NCBI RefSeq assembly: GCF_001641265.1
Contig: NW_020167546.1
Coordinates: forward strand, 363,040 to 427,039
Reading direction: 5' to 3'
Length of the DNA: 64,000 nt
Origin: Pseudogymnoascus destructans
Lineage: Eukaryota; Ascomycota; Leotiomycetes; Thelebolales; Thelebolaceae
Shown here: positions 1-11,990 of the stretch, piece after piece
Layout: each line of letters starts with the position of its first letter
Numbering within the stretch: position 1 is the stretch's first letter
Notes under the pieces: generated by a model
The model's input: the letters and a program-made list of their open reading frames with translations, nothing else
Databases searched by the model: none
Told to the model about the DNA's origin: nothing
Program-made: the position numbers and the translations under genes

Positions 1-1289
1 TACCTCTTCTCAGGAACCAGAGACCTTTAAAGACTATACACCCTCAGCAACACTCTTAAAGCATTCAAAGATGCTTACAACCATGATCCCTTTGCGAAAA
101 GAACTTTGGAATACCTCCAGAAGAAAGGTTCCTCTCTTGAGAAAGTTGGACTACAGAATTTCTCAAAAAATCAGCATGGACTTCTCTTATTCAAGAACTA
201 TATCTATGTCCCAAGGATAAACCATTACAGCTACACCTCCTACAGCAGTTCCATGATGCTCCAGCTGCAGGGCACTTTGGCTTTGCAAAAACTATGAACT
301 TCTAACAAGAAAGTTCTACTGGCCTAGTCTAAGGACTACTCTTCAAGACTATATATCTTCTTGCACTACTTGCAACTTGAACAAGCCTACACGGCAAAAG
401 CCCTATGGCCTCTTGCAGCCTCTACCTATACCAGAACGCCCATGGGACTCCATATCCATTGACTTTATAGTCAAGTTGCCTCCTTCTATCCCAAAAGGGG
501 GTGCTACCCCTTATGACTCTATCCTTGTGGTGGTAGAAAGGCTCACAAAAATGGCACACTTTGAGCCTTGCAATGAGACTATCACAGCTTCTGAACTTGC
601 GTGGCTATTCCTCAAGGTGGTCTTTAAATATCATGGAATTCCTGGACACTGGATCTCAGATAGGGGAGCAGTTTTCACTTCAAACTTTTTTAAGGAGTTC
701 TCTAAACTCTTAAACATGGAACAACGCTTCTCTACAGCTTATCACCCTCAAACAGATGGCCAGACAGAGAGAGTCAACTCTGTACTTGAACAATATCTAA
801 GAATTTATACAAACTATGCTCAAGACAACTGGGCAGATCTTCTCCATCTTGCAGAATTTGCTTACAACAACACAGTCTCTAACACCACAAAAGAGACACC
901 TTTCTATGCAAACTATGGTTATCACCCTAGGTTTGAAGTGGCAGAACTGAATTGTCCTGAAAATTTCAAAAACCCTTCTGCTACTGAAAGAATCATCTAC
1001 CTTAAGGGCCTCCAGGACTATCTCAAGGTTCAAATACAGCGTGCACAAGACGAGCAGGCTCAGGCCTTTAACAGGGGGGTGGTTGCACCACAATTCAAAG
1101 TTGGTGATCAAGTCTTTTTGTCTAGAAGACATATCACAACTACTAGACCTTCAGACAAACTTGATACTAAAAGACTTGGACCTTTTAAGATCACAAGGAC
1201 TATTGGCAAGAATGCTTTCGAGCTTGCATTACCACCTACTTGGACTATCCATAATGTCTTCCATGCATCTCTCTTGTTTAAGGCACAAG
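1..1289 (+). mobile_element. Truncated family A Ty3/gypsy element (integrase part only)
   Basis: This stretch repeats 7998-9290 of the full-length family A element almost base for base, so it is a second, truncated copy. From 377 it reads integrase: the catalytic triad is visible as IDFIV, SDRGAVF and TDGQTERVNS, followed by the GPF-type C-terminal region (KRLGPFKITRTIG). Upstream, 106-297 reads the same protein in another frame because small indels near 60 and 215-300 shift it. Similarity stops after GGCACAAGA at 1289, so chromodomain, polypurine tract and 3' LTR are missing; the left end is cut by the window edge. It is non-functional. Confidence 0.93.
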
Positions 1290-1789
1290 AGTGAGGCCTT
1301 CAATGCAGGATTGGGGTTATAGAATTCAACGCAGTTCATGTTCACAGTAGCCATGCTGACACAGTAGGACATGAGGTGGGAGATTGGATTTTAGAACGAG
1401 ACTCTCGAGCGGAATGAAGGATTTATATAGATTCGGACCAGGACATTCTTTCTATTTTCTTAAAACTATCCTCTCTCTTTTGCTTTTCTCTCCCCCACCA
1501 ACCCTTAACCAACCCCCGCTGTAAAAATCATGTTGTTATAATACAAAACTACAGGATCGACATTGCGCAAAACGTAGCCGTAGATGCGCGTGGTCCAGCT
1601 AGCCCTCCCTTCTCTCCCTCCCTCGGATGGACCCAAATAAAGTCACCTCCCCAAACATACCCCGAACTCCTCGCGCGATGCGCCCACCACCAAGCCAATC
1701 CGTTCCAACCGCCCTGGCCGCCATGCCACGGCGGCAACAATAAAAGTAAAAAACGGGAAAACGCAGGAGCGAATACAACCTCCCACCGC
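1290..1789. other. Non-coding stretch between gypsy relic and SPT6 3' end
   Basis: I see no supported gene here. The first ~200 bases are unrelated to the family A element that ends at 1289. 1430-1510 is pyrimidine-rich. The part nearest 1790 should be the SPT6 3' UTR, because the SPT6 stop codon lies at 1790-1792 on the minus strand. Minus-strand open frames at 1549-1884 and 1599-1793 are shadows with no recognisable domain. Confidence 0.6.
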
Positions 1790-3777
1790 TCATCCGCGAC
1801 TCTTATTCGCCTCGCTGGCAAAGCGCAGCTTGAAGCCGTTGCACAGCGCGCGCATGTCCGGGTACGGGTTCTTGAGCAGCTCAAAGGCGTTGGGGATGAC
1901 CTTGACGGGCCAGGCGTTGAGCTTGGCGTTCTGTCCGCCCTTGAAGCACAGGTGGAAGTAGCCGGGGTGCTTAGGGTCGATGCAGAAGGCGTATACGGAG
2001 CGCTTGGGGTTGGCCTCGGTGTAGGTCGTCAACCAGCGTTCTGAGGGCGCAGTTAGTATGCGATAAGGAGGTACGAATTAGGGGGGGGTAACATACCTGT
2101 GTCGGCCTTGCTGCCCTTTTGGTACTTCTCGTGCTGCATCATCTCGTCCACCTTGCGAGCCATGGCTTTGACGTGATCCACGATCAGTTCATCCAGATCG
2201 CTGTAGGTGTACTTGCCGCCGATACGAAGTTGCTTGCCAACCGTGAACTCGTTCTCCTTGAGCAGCTCGAGGACGTCAATGTGCTGGTACACACCATCTG
2301 CCACCTTCCATGTCACAGTCAAGTGATCATTACCCTTGGACGACGTTCTGATAACGGCGTCGCCGGAGCTCTGAGATCCGAGATACTCCTCCGCTTGGGT
2401 GGAATTGAATGGGCGGAACAGAGGATGCTTGATGACACGCTGAGCACGCCCAGTAACCTTGTCCTTCTCCCTCAGCTCCTCCCTGTCCCTCGCTTCCTGG
2501 TTCGAGTCCCACTGGTCATCCATGTGGTTCAAGCGACGGCGGAACGGTCTCTTGACCTCCTGCTCTCTCATCGAGAGCTTAGCCGAGAACTCGCGCCTGT
2601 CCACCGATAGTAATTTAGCTTGCGCAGCTTGCCCTTGAGAAAAGAGTCTCGGCAACGGCACATCATTGTTGTCCGTGGCTTCATATGCCTCCACGCGACC
2701 TTCCAAGCCCGAGTCGAGCTTGACGATGAGGAACTCATCGTTGACAACGCGGACATTGATAGAGACAACCATGCCCTCGCAAAGCGAATCGTTAGTCTCG
2801 CCAGTGAGCATCGTGAAAACATCATCTTCGCTCAACATAGCGAAGTTGCGGCGCAGCTCTTCGTAAGGCTGGATGAGCTCAGCGCGGATGGTCTCGAGGG
2901 TAGCACGCTTCTTCTGGTTGTAATTCTGCTCCAGCTGCTCCGCATACTCCTCGAGAATGAGATCGTTGACCTTGTCCTGCTCATCATCCTTGATCAGCTT
3001 CCGCACGACGGCTCCGGGGCCGTTCTCGTCGACTTCAGCCTTGACGTCTTCCTCGTCGAGCTCAAGCGCGTCAGCAGCCATCTTCCTGCCCAGCTCGTAG
3101 TCCTCGGGGTGCACACGCGTGTTATCTAGGTAATCGGACGTAGACATGGAAGGATCGTACTCGATGCTCAGGAAACTAGCGCAGTTGTTCCACACGCGCG
3201 GGCCAACGACGGGCAGTTTCTGGCTGTCTGGGTCTCCGACGAGCTCGTCACGGCTATTGACCATGCCGCCATTCATGTTGATAGCCTTGATCACACTTGT
3301 CGCCTTGCGAGGGCCGAGTCCACAAACATAAGGCAACAGGTTGGCGACGTACGGGTCAGTGACGGCTTCGTTGATATCGATACCGCACAGATTCACCATG
3401 TCAACCATGGCAGTATCCAGCTGCTTGCGCAGCGTCTCCTCTGGTACCAGGTGCTGGCATCGGTGGAATATCAATGATACGATATCGTTGCCGAGGGCCG
3501 CATACTCCTTCATAGGGTTCTGAAGATATTTCGCCAAGGCCACACAGTACCGAGTGACAGACGAGAGCCCCGGGTAGTCGCCGAGAGCCCTCGGACTATC
3601 ACGATACAGACGTGCAACTTCGTCATTAACAACCACCACCTCAAGCTGCTCGTTGTGCGTCTCATTAGTATCGCGCACATCAAAGTCTGGCCCCCTGAGG
3701 TCTCGCTCCGCGACCAAATCCCTGATGTCTTTGATCATCTTGTTGGTCTCGATCGAGAAACCACCCACGCCGATAAC
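1790..3777 (-). CDS. SPT6: Transcription elongation factor SPT6, C-terminal half (truncated 5')
   Basis: SPT6 is a nuclear histone chaperone and elongation factor that travels with RNA polymerase II. Two exons are visible: 2097-3777 and 1790-2040, separated by a 56-bp intron (2041-2096; donor GTATGT, branch ACTAAC, acceptor CAG) whose removal gives KADTERWLTTYTEANP. Domains in order: YqgF-like tail with VGGFSIETNKM, helix-hairpin-helix (CGLGPRKATSVI), DLD region, S1 domain (EGMVVSINVRV), then tandem SH2 domains starting HPLFRPFNSTQAEEYL and ending in the second exon. About 655 codons are present, whereas fungal SPT6 is usually near 1400, so the N-terminal half is missing. The frame is intact up to an N at 3778, where a retrotransposon LTR begins; the missing half is nowhere else in the window. 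Confidence 0.95.
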
Positions 3778-3778
3778 N

Positions 3779-4714
3779 TGTCATACTGACATTCGTTGCA
3801 CTCAGTTTGCTATCAAACTCAAGAGCAAACTTAGAAATCTCCTCCTCAAACCTACAAGTCACCATACATATCTTGGCTTATCACACCAACAACAGAAGCA
3901 ATACTACTCAACGATTGCTGCAAACTCTTCTACTACATCTGTTTATGCTACATACATCACGGCATATCATTTGGACACTCATTGAACAAGTTATTAAGAA
4001 AATCTCCTCCTTAAGGGGGTGGGCCAATACTACCACATGGCATATCTCTACCAACTAGAGGCCTAGGAACATGAACGATAGCTCTAGAAGCTTCTACAAC
4101 CCTCTATGATTCATTACACGTCATCGCTCCTTAGTTACCCACAAGATTGGTTAAGTTATGACATAATTTGTCTATAGGTACTCTGACCTTGGACCTCCTT
4201 TTCACTTCCTATAGGCTAGGAACCCAAGAGATGGTTCTATGGGATTCTCTTACGTTCACTACATGATTAGCAAGCTAGTTGTGGGTCGCACTTGATTTCT
4301 AATACATTTACCAAGCCTGGTTAGTCATGGAAAGTCATGGAAAATGAGAGAACTACACTCCTTTGGCATAAATAGGATTGCCCTTTCCTTAAGAAAGGGC
4401 AAGCAGGCAATACAGTAAATCGACTAGCACATACTTCTACGTCTTTTCCAAGCTTCCAAGCATTGATCTTGTTATTCTCTGTTTTTGAAAAGTCAGTGAG
4501 GTGCTAACCTCTGACTTACCCCTGAGTTCTCAGACTCAACATTTGTTGCAACTTGTCTAAACCACTTCACCACATCATACACCTGATTGCTGCGTTGTGG
4601 AATAGTCTAAGCTACAACCCTTTGGCTCTGTTTCCTAAGACAGTGTGTTGTCTTAGTAAATTCATCCCTTCCTTGGGTGGCTAGATTCTCACATCTGGTG
4701 CACCCACCATTACA
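3779..4714 (+). repeat. 5' LTR, family A
   Basis: 936 bp, TG...CA ends, matching 9564-10499. It includes a region with CATAAATAGG near 4370 that could be the core promoter (inference). The sequence just after the LTR (CCTTGTCTGCTTC) should contain the primer-binding site, but I could not match it to a particular tRNA. Confidence 0.95.
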
Positions 4715-4766
4715 CCTTGTCTGCTTCAAGCTTCAACTATTTCTATAGCAGCACTTCGATACTACA

Positions 4767-5841
4767 ATGGAGGACGACCAAGCTCCTACAACTACTGCTG
4801 AACAGCAGATGCAACAACTGTTTGCCTTTATACAAACTATAGCAAACAAACTTGAGAATTTGGAAAACACCTTTCAAGCCAACACTTCAGCAACACAATC
4901 TTCAACTCAGACACATCATACAGAGCTTCCCACAGCTCCTCTGGCTATTTCGAGTACCCCAGGTGCACTTCCTAAAGTGCAAACACCAGATTTATACCAT
5001 GGAGACAGGAGGAAGTTGAAGGGATTTCTTATGCAACTGGACATCTACTTCACCCTCAGGCCTCATCAGTTCACCTCAGACATTCAGAAGATCTATTTCG
5101 CTGCCAGCTACCTCCGTGGATCTGCATTCAACTTCTTTGAGCCATATCTTAGAAGACTTAGTGGCAACAACCAAAATACCACTACACCTTTGATTACCTC
5201 TTATGACCAGTTTCAAGAGGAACTTACCAGGACCTTTGGAGACATCAACGAAACTGCTACAGCAGAAAGAGAGCTACAGAAGCTATGTCAAAAGACCTCT
5301 GCTGCTCAGTATACAACAGAATTTAGGAGAATCACTTCTCACTTGACTTGGAATGAAGAAGCCTTAGTCTTCACTTACTACCAAGGGCTCAAGAGCTCTA
5401 TTAAGGATGAACTCAGCAAAGAAGAACGCCCTACAACACTTCAAACGCTTATAGAGAAAGCTGTCAGACTTGATGATAGGCTTTTTGAAAGAAGAAAGGA
5501 GAAGAACCAAGACTGGCATCCAACAAGAAATTTCAACAATTACACCTCTACACCAACTGCTAAGGACTCAGCACCTGAACCTATGGACTAGACGCCTCTA
5601 TAAAGAGATCTACAGCAATCCAGCACCTCAGCCTACAGGATACCCTCAAAAACTGAAAAGGGGTAAACTTACCCCTCAAGAAAGAAAACACAGAATGGAC
5701 AACAACCTTTGTTTATACTGTGGCAAAGGGGGACACAGAATTCAGGAGTGCTATTCAGCACGGGGGAGTGCTGATTCAAAACATATAGCAGCCTCAGACA
5801 CAGTCACAACTGCTATTCCTGAAAAACTTGAAAAATCCTAG
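4767..5841 (+). pseudogene. Family A gag, frameshifted
   Basis: The ATG at 4767 opens a 274-codon frame with a retrotransposon Gag core: CAASYLRGSAF-like capsid helices, FGDINETATAERELQ and YTTEFRRITSHLTW. The frame closes at 5591, but the other frame (from about 5590) continues with a CCHC zinc knuckle CLYCGKGGHRIQEC at about 5707-5748 and stops at 5841. In an intact copy Gag packages the element RNA into virus-like particles. A single-base slip near 5585-5595 explains the break; a programmed frameshift is unlikely because the knuckle belongs to Gag. Confidence 0.85.
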
Positions 5842-5976
5842 CAGGCACAACTTCAACTGAGACTATAACTTCTCCCCTAGACAAAAAGATGTGTCGATGG
5901 TGCTTTCTCAGAGTCTCACACACCTGTTAATCCCTATTCAACTCCATTTCAAACAACAGGTGTTGTCTACAAGGCT

Positions 5977-6405
5977 ATGATAGACTCAGGGGCAACAGGC
6001 AACTTTATATCTCAAGACCTCATCTTGACACACCAGTTACCTACAATTCCCAAACGCACTCCAGAGTTGCTCCGAGTCATTGATGGAACTCCTATCAGTT
6101 CAGGTTCCATTACCTGCAACACCCCAGTACTCAAACTTGAGATTCCCCTAGGAAAATCAACATTTTCAGACACCATCTCTTTAGATGTTATACCAATGAA
6201 GTACCCAGTTATCCTAGGTCTTCCATGGCTTCAAAGGCATGATCCAACTATCAATTGGAAGCATTTATCGCTTGGGTTTAGCTCAAATCCTGAGCTCAAT
6301 ACTGAAAAAACCCTTCAAGCCTCAGTTACCCCTATTCAGGTCCAAGACTCAAACTTGTCCAGATCAAGGATTTTGACCAAACTATGGACGATATATCATC
6401 TCTGA
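5977..6405 (+). pseudogene. Family A pol, aspartic protease segment
   Basis: The frame starts with IDSGATGNFI, the DSG active site of a retropepsin-type protease, and continues to the conserved ILGLPWLQRHDP flap-following segment. It would process Gag-Pol in particles. It ends in a stop at 6405 and overlaps the RT frame that starts at 6384, so pol is split here. Upstream (5842-5976) the linker is out of frame with both neighbours. Confidence 0.85.
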
Positions 6406-7277
6406 TATGGGTTAAACCTTTCCAACCTGTCCTGGAGATAGCAGCTACTTCAGATTTGGAGAAATCATCTCAGGAGGTCATTTTGCCTTTAGCATACCAA
6501 GACTACCAACATCTTTTTGACAAGGCAAAGGCATCAATTCTGCCAAAGCACCAGCCTTATGACCATGAGATACCACTCGCAGAAGGCTCAATGCCTCCCT
6601 ACGGCCCTATCTACTCTCTATCTGAATTAGAGCTGAAAACTCTCAGAGAATACCTAGATGAGAACCTTAGTTCTGGCTTTATCAGACCTTCTTCCTCACC
6701 AGCAGGAGCTCCCATTCTCTTTGTCAAGAAGAAAGATGGCTCCTTGCGTCTCTGTGTTGATTATAGGGGCCTTAATGCAGTCACTGTTAAAAACAGATAT
6801 GCTTTACCCCTTATCCCTGAGCTCATAGATAGGCTCTCTTCAGCAAGGATCTTTACCAAGTTAGATCTCAGGGGAGCTTATAACCTGATACGCATCAAGG
6901 AAGGTGATGAGTGGAAGACAGCATTCAGAACACGCTATGGTCATTTTGAATACCAGGTAATGCCTTTTGGGCTTGCCAATGCACCTGCTTCTTTCCAAGC
7001 TCTCATGAATGATATTCTAAGACCTTACTTGGATATCTTTGTTGTTGTCTACTTAGACGACATTCTTATATACTCTTTAGACACTCAAGAGCATGTTCTA
7101 CATGTTAGACAAGTCTTAGAGAAGCTATCTCAAGCACAACTCTTTTGCAAACTTGAGAAATGTCTTTTCCATATGTCTCAAGTTGATTTCTTAGGACATA
7201 GAATTTCAACAGAAGGCATTCAGATGGACCCTGAAAAGACAAAAGCAGTACACGTGGCCTATTCCTTCCAGCATTAA
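6384..7277 (+). pseudogene. Family A pol, reverse transcriptase segment
   Basis: RT palm and fingers are readable: KKKDGSLRLCVDYRGLN, TKLDLRGAYNLIRI, MPFGLANAPASFQ and the catalytic YLDD (VVYLDDILIY), then LGHRIS. The frame ends at 7277 in a frameshift; the correct continuation IKEVQSFLGFANYYRRFIP is in the next frame from about 7260. Apart from that slip the RT looks well preserved. Confidence 0.9.
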
Positions 7278-7341
7278 AGAGGTTCAGTCTTTCCTTGGGT
7301 TTGCCAACTATTACAGGAGGTTTATACCAAGATATACATCC

Positions 7342-9552
7342 TTGGCTTTACCCCTTACTCAATTACTTCACAAGGACACTTTCTATCACTGGGATAAGAC
7401 ACAGCAAGATGCTTTCGATGCTCTTAAAGGAGAATTTAAAGAAGGGAAAATGTTACTACACTTTAACCCCTTGAAACCTGCCACTCTTGAGACAGATGCC
7501 TCAGATTTTGCCATTTCTGGAATCTTATACCAAGCTCCAAAAGACAAACAAGAAGAGCTACAGCCTGTGGCATTTTACTCAAGAAAGCTATCAGCAGCTG
7601 AACAAAACTATCCCATTACAGACAAGGAACTGCTTGCCATAGTATGTTCTCTAAAGCATTGGAGATGCTACCTTGAAGGGGCAAACTATCCTATCACTAT
7701 TTACAGTGACCATTCAAATCTCTTGACCTTTACAACCACTAAACAGCTCAATCGACGACAAGCAAGGTGGTCTGAACAACTAGGAGGTTTTGACTTTGTT
7801 ATAAAACATGTCTCAGGGGCCAAGAATCAAAGAGCAGATCTCCTCTCAAGAAGACATGACTACCAAGATTCTGCTAAAACTAGCAATACAAAGGCTCTGC
7901 TAGACTCAGCAAAGCTTATAGCAGCATCTTTAAGCAACCCTAGTACTACAGAGGACTTAGGGGTAAACTTATCCCCTCAAGACCAAGTTGCCCCCATTAC
8001 CTCTTCTCAGGAACCAGAGACCTTTAAAGACTATACACCCTCAGCAACACTTCTTAAAGCATTCAAAGTTGCTTACAACCATGATCCCTTTGCGAAAAGA
8101 ACTTTGGAATACCTCCAGAAGAAAGGTTCCTCTCTTGAGAAAGTTGGACTACAGAATTTCTCAAAAAATCAGCATGGACTTCTCTTATTCAAGAACTATA
8201 TCTATGTCCCAAGGGATAAACGATTACAGCTACACCTCCTACAGCAGTTCCATGATGCTCCAGCTGCAGGGCACTTTGGCTTTGCAAAAACTTATGAACT
8301 TCTAACAAGAAAGTTCTACTGGCCTAGTCTAAGGACTACTCTTCAAGACTATATATCTTCTTGCACTACTTGCAACTTGAACAAGCCTACACGGCAAAAG
8401 CCCTATGGCCTCTTGCAGCCTCTACCTATACCAGAACGCCCATGGGACTCCATATCCATTGACTTTATAGTCAAGTTGCCTCCTTCTATCCCAAAAGGGG
8501 GTGCTACCCCTTATGACTCTATCCTTGTGGTGGTAGAAAGGCTCACAAAAATGGCACACTTTGAGCCTTGCAATGAGACTATCACAGCTTCTGAACTTGC
8601 GTGGCTATTCCTCAAGGTGGTCTTTAAATATCATGGAATTCCTGGACACTGGATCTCAGATAGGGGAGCAGTTTTCACTTCAAACTTTTTTAAGGAGTTC
8701 TCTAAACTCTTAAACATGGAACAACGCTTCTCTACAGCTTATCACCCTCAAACAGATGGCCAGACAGAGAGAGTCAACTCTGTACTTGAACAATATCTAA
8801 GAATTTATACAAACTATGCTCAAGACAACTGGGCAGATCTTCTCCATCTTGCAGAATTTGCTTACAACAACACAGTCTCTAACACCACAAAAGAGACACC
8901 TTTCTATGCAAACTATGGTTATCACCCTAGGTTTGAAGTGGCAGAACTGAATTGTCCTGAAAATTTCAAAAACCCTTCTGCTACTGAAAGAATCATCTAC
9001 CTTAAGGGCCTCCAGGACTATCTCAAGGTTCAAATACAGCGTGCACAAGACGAGCAGGCTCAGGCCTTTAACAGGGGGGTGGTTGCACCACAATTCAAAG
9101 TTGGTGATCAAGTCTTTTTGTCTAGAAGACATATCACAACTACTAGACCTTCAGACAAACTTGATACTAAAAGACTTGGACCTTTTAAGATCACAAGGAC
9201 TATTGGCAAGAATGCTTTCGAGCTTGCATTACCACCTACTTGGACTATCCATAATGTCTTCCATGCATCTCTCTTGTCTAAGGCACAAGAAAGTTCCTTA
9301 AGACCACTTCAGTCTCCTCCACCTCCTGTTCTGATCTTGGATCAACCAGAATATGAAGTAGAGTCTATCCTTGACAAAAAGACACTTAGAGGTCAGGACT
9401 ACTTCCTCGTTAAGTGGAAAGGCTATCCTACAAGTGACAACACTTGGGAGCCTAAGAGAAATCTAAAAAATGCATCTAAGCTCATTCTAGAATTTCTTTC
9501 TAAGAAAGCCACCTGGCTAAAGGGCAAGCAGACAGCCCACAAACGTCCTTAA
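7342..9552 (+). pseudogene. Family A pol, RNase H, integrase and chromodomain
   Basis: A 736-codon open frame. RNase H: ETDASDFAISGIL, DKELLAIV, YSDHSNL. Integrase: zinc-binding region ending CTTCNLNK, catalytic IDFIVKLP, ISDRGAVF and HPQTDGQTERVN, then KRLGPFKI. The C-terminus holds a chromodomain (YEVESILDKK, YFLVKWKGYP, NTWEP), which in chromoviruses steers integration toward modified chromatin. Only the upstream frameshift separates it from RT, so the product would lack an RT start. Confidence 0.92.
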
Positions 9553-9563
9553 AAGGGGGATCA
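9551..9563 (+). other. Polypurine tract, family A
   Basis: AAAAGGGGGATCA lies directly before the TG of the 3' LTR and fits the plus-strand primer site used during reverse transcription. Confidence 0.8.
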
Positions 9564-10499
9564 TGTCATACTGACATTCGTTGCACTCAGTTTGCTATCA
9601 AACTCAAGAGCAAACTTAGAAATCTCCTCCTCAAACCTACAAGTCACCATACATATCTTGGCTTATCACACCAACAACAGAAGCAATACTACTCAACGAT
9701 TGCTGCAAACTCTTCTACTACATCTGTTTATGCTACATACATCACGGCATATCATTTGGACACTCATTGAACAAGTTATTAAGAAAATCTCCTCCTTAAG
9801 GGGGTGGGCCAATACTACCACATGGCATATCTCTACCAACTAGAGGCCTAGGAACATGAACGATAGCTCTAGAAGCTTCTACAACCCTCTATGATTCATT
9901 ACACGTCATCGCTCCTTAGTTACCCACAAGATTGGTTAAGTTATGACATAATTTGTCTATAGGTACTCTGACCTTGGACCTCCTTTTCACTTCCTATAGG
10001 CTAGGAACCCAAGAGATGGTTCTATGGGATTCTCTTACGTTCACTACATGATTAGCAAGCTAGTTGTGGGTCGCACTTGATTTCTAATACATTTACCAAG
10101 CCTGGTTAGTCATGGAAAGTCATGGAAAATGAGAGAACTACACTCCTTTGGCATAAATAGGATTGCCCTTTCCTTAAGAAAGGGCAAGCAGGCAATACAG
10201 TAAATCGACTAGCACATACTTCTACGTCTTTTCCAAGCTTCCAAGCATTGATCTTGTTATTCTCTGTTTTTGAAAAGTCAGTGAGGTGCTAACCTCTGAC
10301 TTACCCCTGAGTTCTCAGACTCAACATTTGTTGCAACTTGTCTAAACCACTTCACCACATCATACACCTGATTGCTGCGTTGTGGAATAGTCTAAGCTAC
10401 AACCCTTTGGCTCTGTTTCCTAAGACAGTGTGTTGTCTTAGTAAATTCATCCCTTCCTTGGGTGGCTAGATTCTCATATCTGGTGCACCCACCATTACA
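9564..10499 (+). repeat. 3' LTR, family A
   Basis: 936 bp, same sequence as 3779-4714 apart from the CACATC/CATATC difference near 10477. It ends at CCATTACA; the next bases are GCCACGCGCG. Confidence 0.95.
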
Positions 10500-10992
10500 G
10501 CCACGCGCGCAAACCCCACGACAAAGAACGCCCAAGCCACTGACGCTACCCGGATGGGTTCCGGACCATAGGCGGGCGGCGTGCTTTGCGGACAAAGCAC
10601 TCTCTTACGACGGGGGGTAGTGTAAGGATGCCTCCGTACCTAGATACTCGAAGAACCTGTCTCAGAACTGTTACGGTCACTACAAACATGGAATCCGACT
10701 CGGTGGGGTTTCGAACCAGTAGAGGATCATATAGCGAGTTACACTATAGTGGGGGACGGTAAGTGTATAGGGTTCAGGGCTGATGTAGACCTGTTGCGGT
10801 GAAAGGTTCAGGGCTAGGGTTGGGATAACCGAGTTGGGCCCGTTTCGGGAGTTAAGGAAACAGACTCAACGGGGTTCCCCCTTCATCTTTTTTGTATCCT
10901 TCGTAGTAGACCTATAGGATAGAATACAGCATCACCTCCGACTCGCACTCCCATATGCACCTACGGAGAGCCGTATTCCCTGTGTCCTTACA
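10500..10992 (+). mobile_element. 3' end of a family B LTR element with its LTR (10621-10992)
   Basis: 10621-10992 begins TGTAAGGATGCC and ends GTGTCCTTACA, so it has TG...CA ends and an inverted terminal TGTAAGGA/TCCTTACA, as expected of an LTR (372 bp). A second, interrupted copy is at 21400-22778. The preceding GACGGGGGGTAG could be its polypurine tract, and 10500-10620 would then be the last internal bases of that element (inference). There is no target duplication: the right flank is a family A LTR fragment. Confidence 0.7.
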
Positions 10993-11212
10993 AGTGAGGT
11001 GTTAACCTCTGACTTACCCCTGAGTTCCCAGACTCAACATTTGTTGCAACTTGTCTGAACCACTTCACTACATCACACACCTGATTGCTGCATTGTGGAA
11101 TAGTCTAAGCTACGACCCTTTGGCTCTGTTTTCTAAGACAGTGTGTTGTCTTAGTAAATTCATCCCTTCCTTGGGTGGCTAGATTCTCACATCTGATGCA
11201 CCCACCATTACA
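10993..11212 (+). repeat. Family A LTR, 3' fragment
   Basis: From GTGAGGTGTTAACCTCTG to CCATTACA this matches the last ~220 bp of the family A LTR. Its left part has been lost at the junction with the family B LTR. Confidence 0.9.
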
Positions 11213-11264
11213 CGCATGATTTTGGCACTTTCGCTTGTTTGGCACTTTCATTATACATGCACGT
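11213..11264 (+). mobile_element. Terminal fragment of a pogo/Fot1-like element
   Basis: These 52 bases match the right end of the pogo element at 25877-28503, including the doubled GGCACTTTC motif and the terminal CATGCACGT, and are followed by the expected TA. A family A LTR remnant abuts its inner side, so a pogo copy was once split here and most of it lost. Confidence 0.85.
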
Positions 11265-11990
11265 TATATAAACATACCTTTGATATACTTCTTCTACAGC
11301 TTCTATAGCTTTATATTCATCTTGTTATGTATAATGTAGCTTACTTAGCCCTATTTTCTTTAAATGAGGGTCTAGTAGTAAAGCTATAAATAAAGGTTTA
11401 TAAGGTGTTGTTATTGTTGCTTTTGTTTTAATAAAAATGTTAGTTAAGGAGGGAGTTAAAGGCTCTATATATACCTAGATTATAGATTCTAGAATATGCT
11501 ATATAGATATATTTAAAAGCATTTATAAAAGCATCTCGAACTCTCTAGAAGTTTGTAGAAGTTTGTAGAATTCTCTAGAAACATTTTTGTTTTCTTATCT
11601 TATCTTATCTTATCTAAATTATACCTAATTATCTTATCTTATCTTATCTTATCTTATCTTATCTTATGTTATCTAAATTATACCTGATTATCTTATCTTA
11701 TCTTATCATATCGTATCTTATCTTATCTTATCTTATCTTATCTTATACCTAATTAGGTGATAACTAAGCCTAATAAGGTATAGATTATAGTCATGATTAT
11801 AATCATGACTATTCATGATTATAAATCATGAATATGATTATACGCTTTATAAATAATCATGATTATGATTACGACTAAATAATTATGATTATAATTGATT
11901 TTCTAACCCTGTGCACTTGGGCTAGTAAATATCGCCAAGGCGGTCATTGACTGTAGCCCTACCTACACTAAAGCAGCCGCTATCCATAGG
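11265..11990. other. AT-rich gene-free block with a TATCT microsatellite
   Basis: No gene is supported. About 11596-11755 is dominated by a five-base TATCT repeat. 11780-11890 is rich in ATCATGATTATAATCATGA-type self-complementary strings. The block contrasts with the GC-rich sequence after 12060. Confidence 0.75.
11596..11755. repeat. (TATCT)n microsatellite, interrupted
   Basis: Long runs of TATCT units broken by ACCTAATTA and ACCTGATTA spacers that recur between the runs. Confidence 0.85.

Larger units (their letters stand above)
3779..10499 (+). mobile_element. Full-length Ty3/gypsy chromovirus, family A
   Basis: A complete LTR retrotransposon of 6721 bp: 5' LTR 3779-4714, gag, protease, reverse transcriptase, RNase H, integrase, chromodomain, polypurine tract and 3' LTR 9564-10499. 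Both LTRs are 936 bp, start TGTCATACTG and end CCATTACA, and I noticed only one mismatch (C/T near 4692), so the insertion is young. Pol order RT-RNaseH-IN and the C-terminal chromodomain place it in the Ty3/gypsy chromoviruses. Coding capacity is broken by frameshifts near 5590 and 7250. No target-site duplication is visible: the left flank ends in an ambiguous N and the right flank is GCCAC. It is the parent type of the many solo LTRs in this window. Confidence 0.95.

Noticed and set aside
797..1132. Minus-strand 111-codon frame, repeated at 8797-9132
   Set aside because: It is repeated only because the gypsy integrase is; no domain or codon logic of its own.
2119..3129. Long plus-strand open frames opposite SPT6 (2119-2610, 2620-3129)
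   Set aside because: They are shadows of conserved SPT6 codons, with leucine/valine-rich composition typical of antisense frames.
10700..10730. tRNA-like B box (GGTTTCGAACC)
   Set aside because: No A box at the right distance and no cloverleaf stem; it lies within an LTR.
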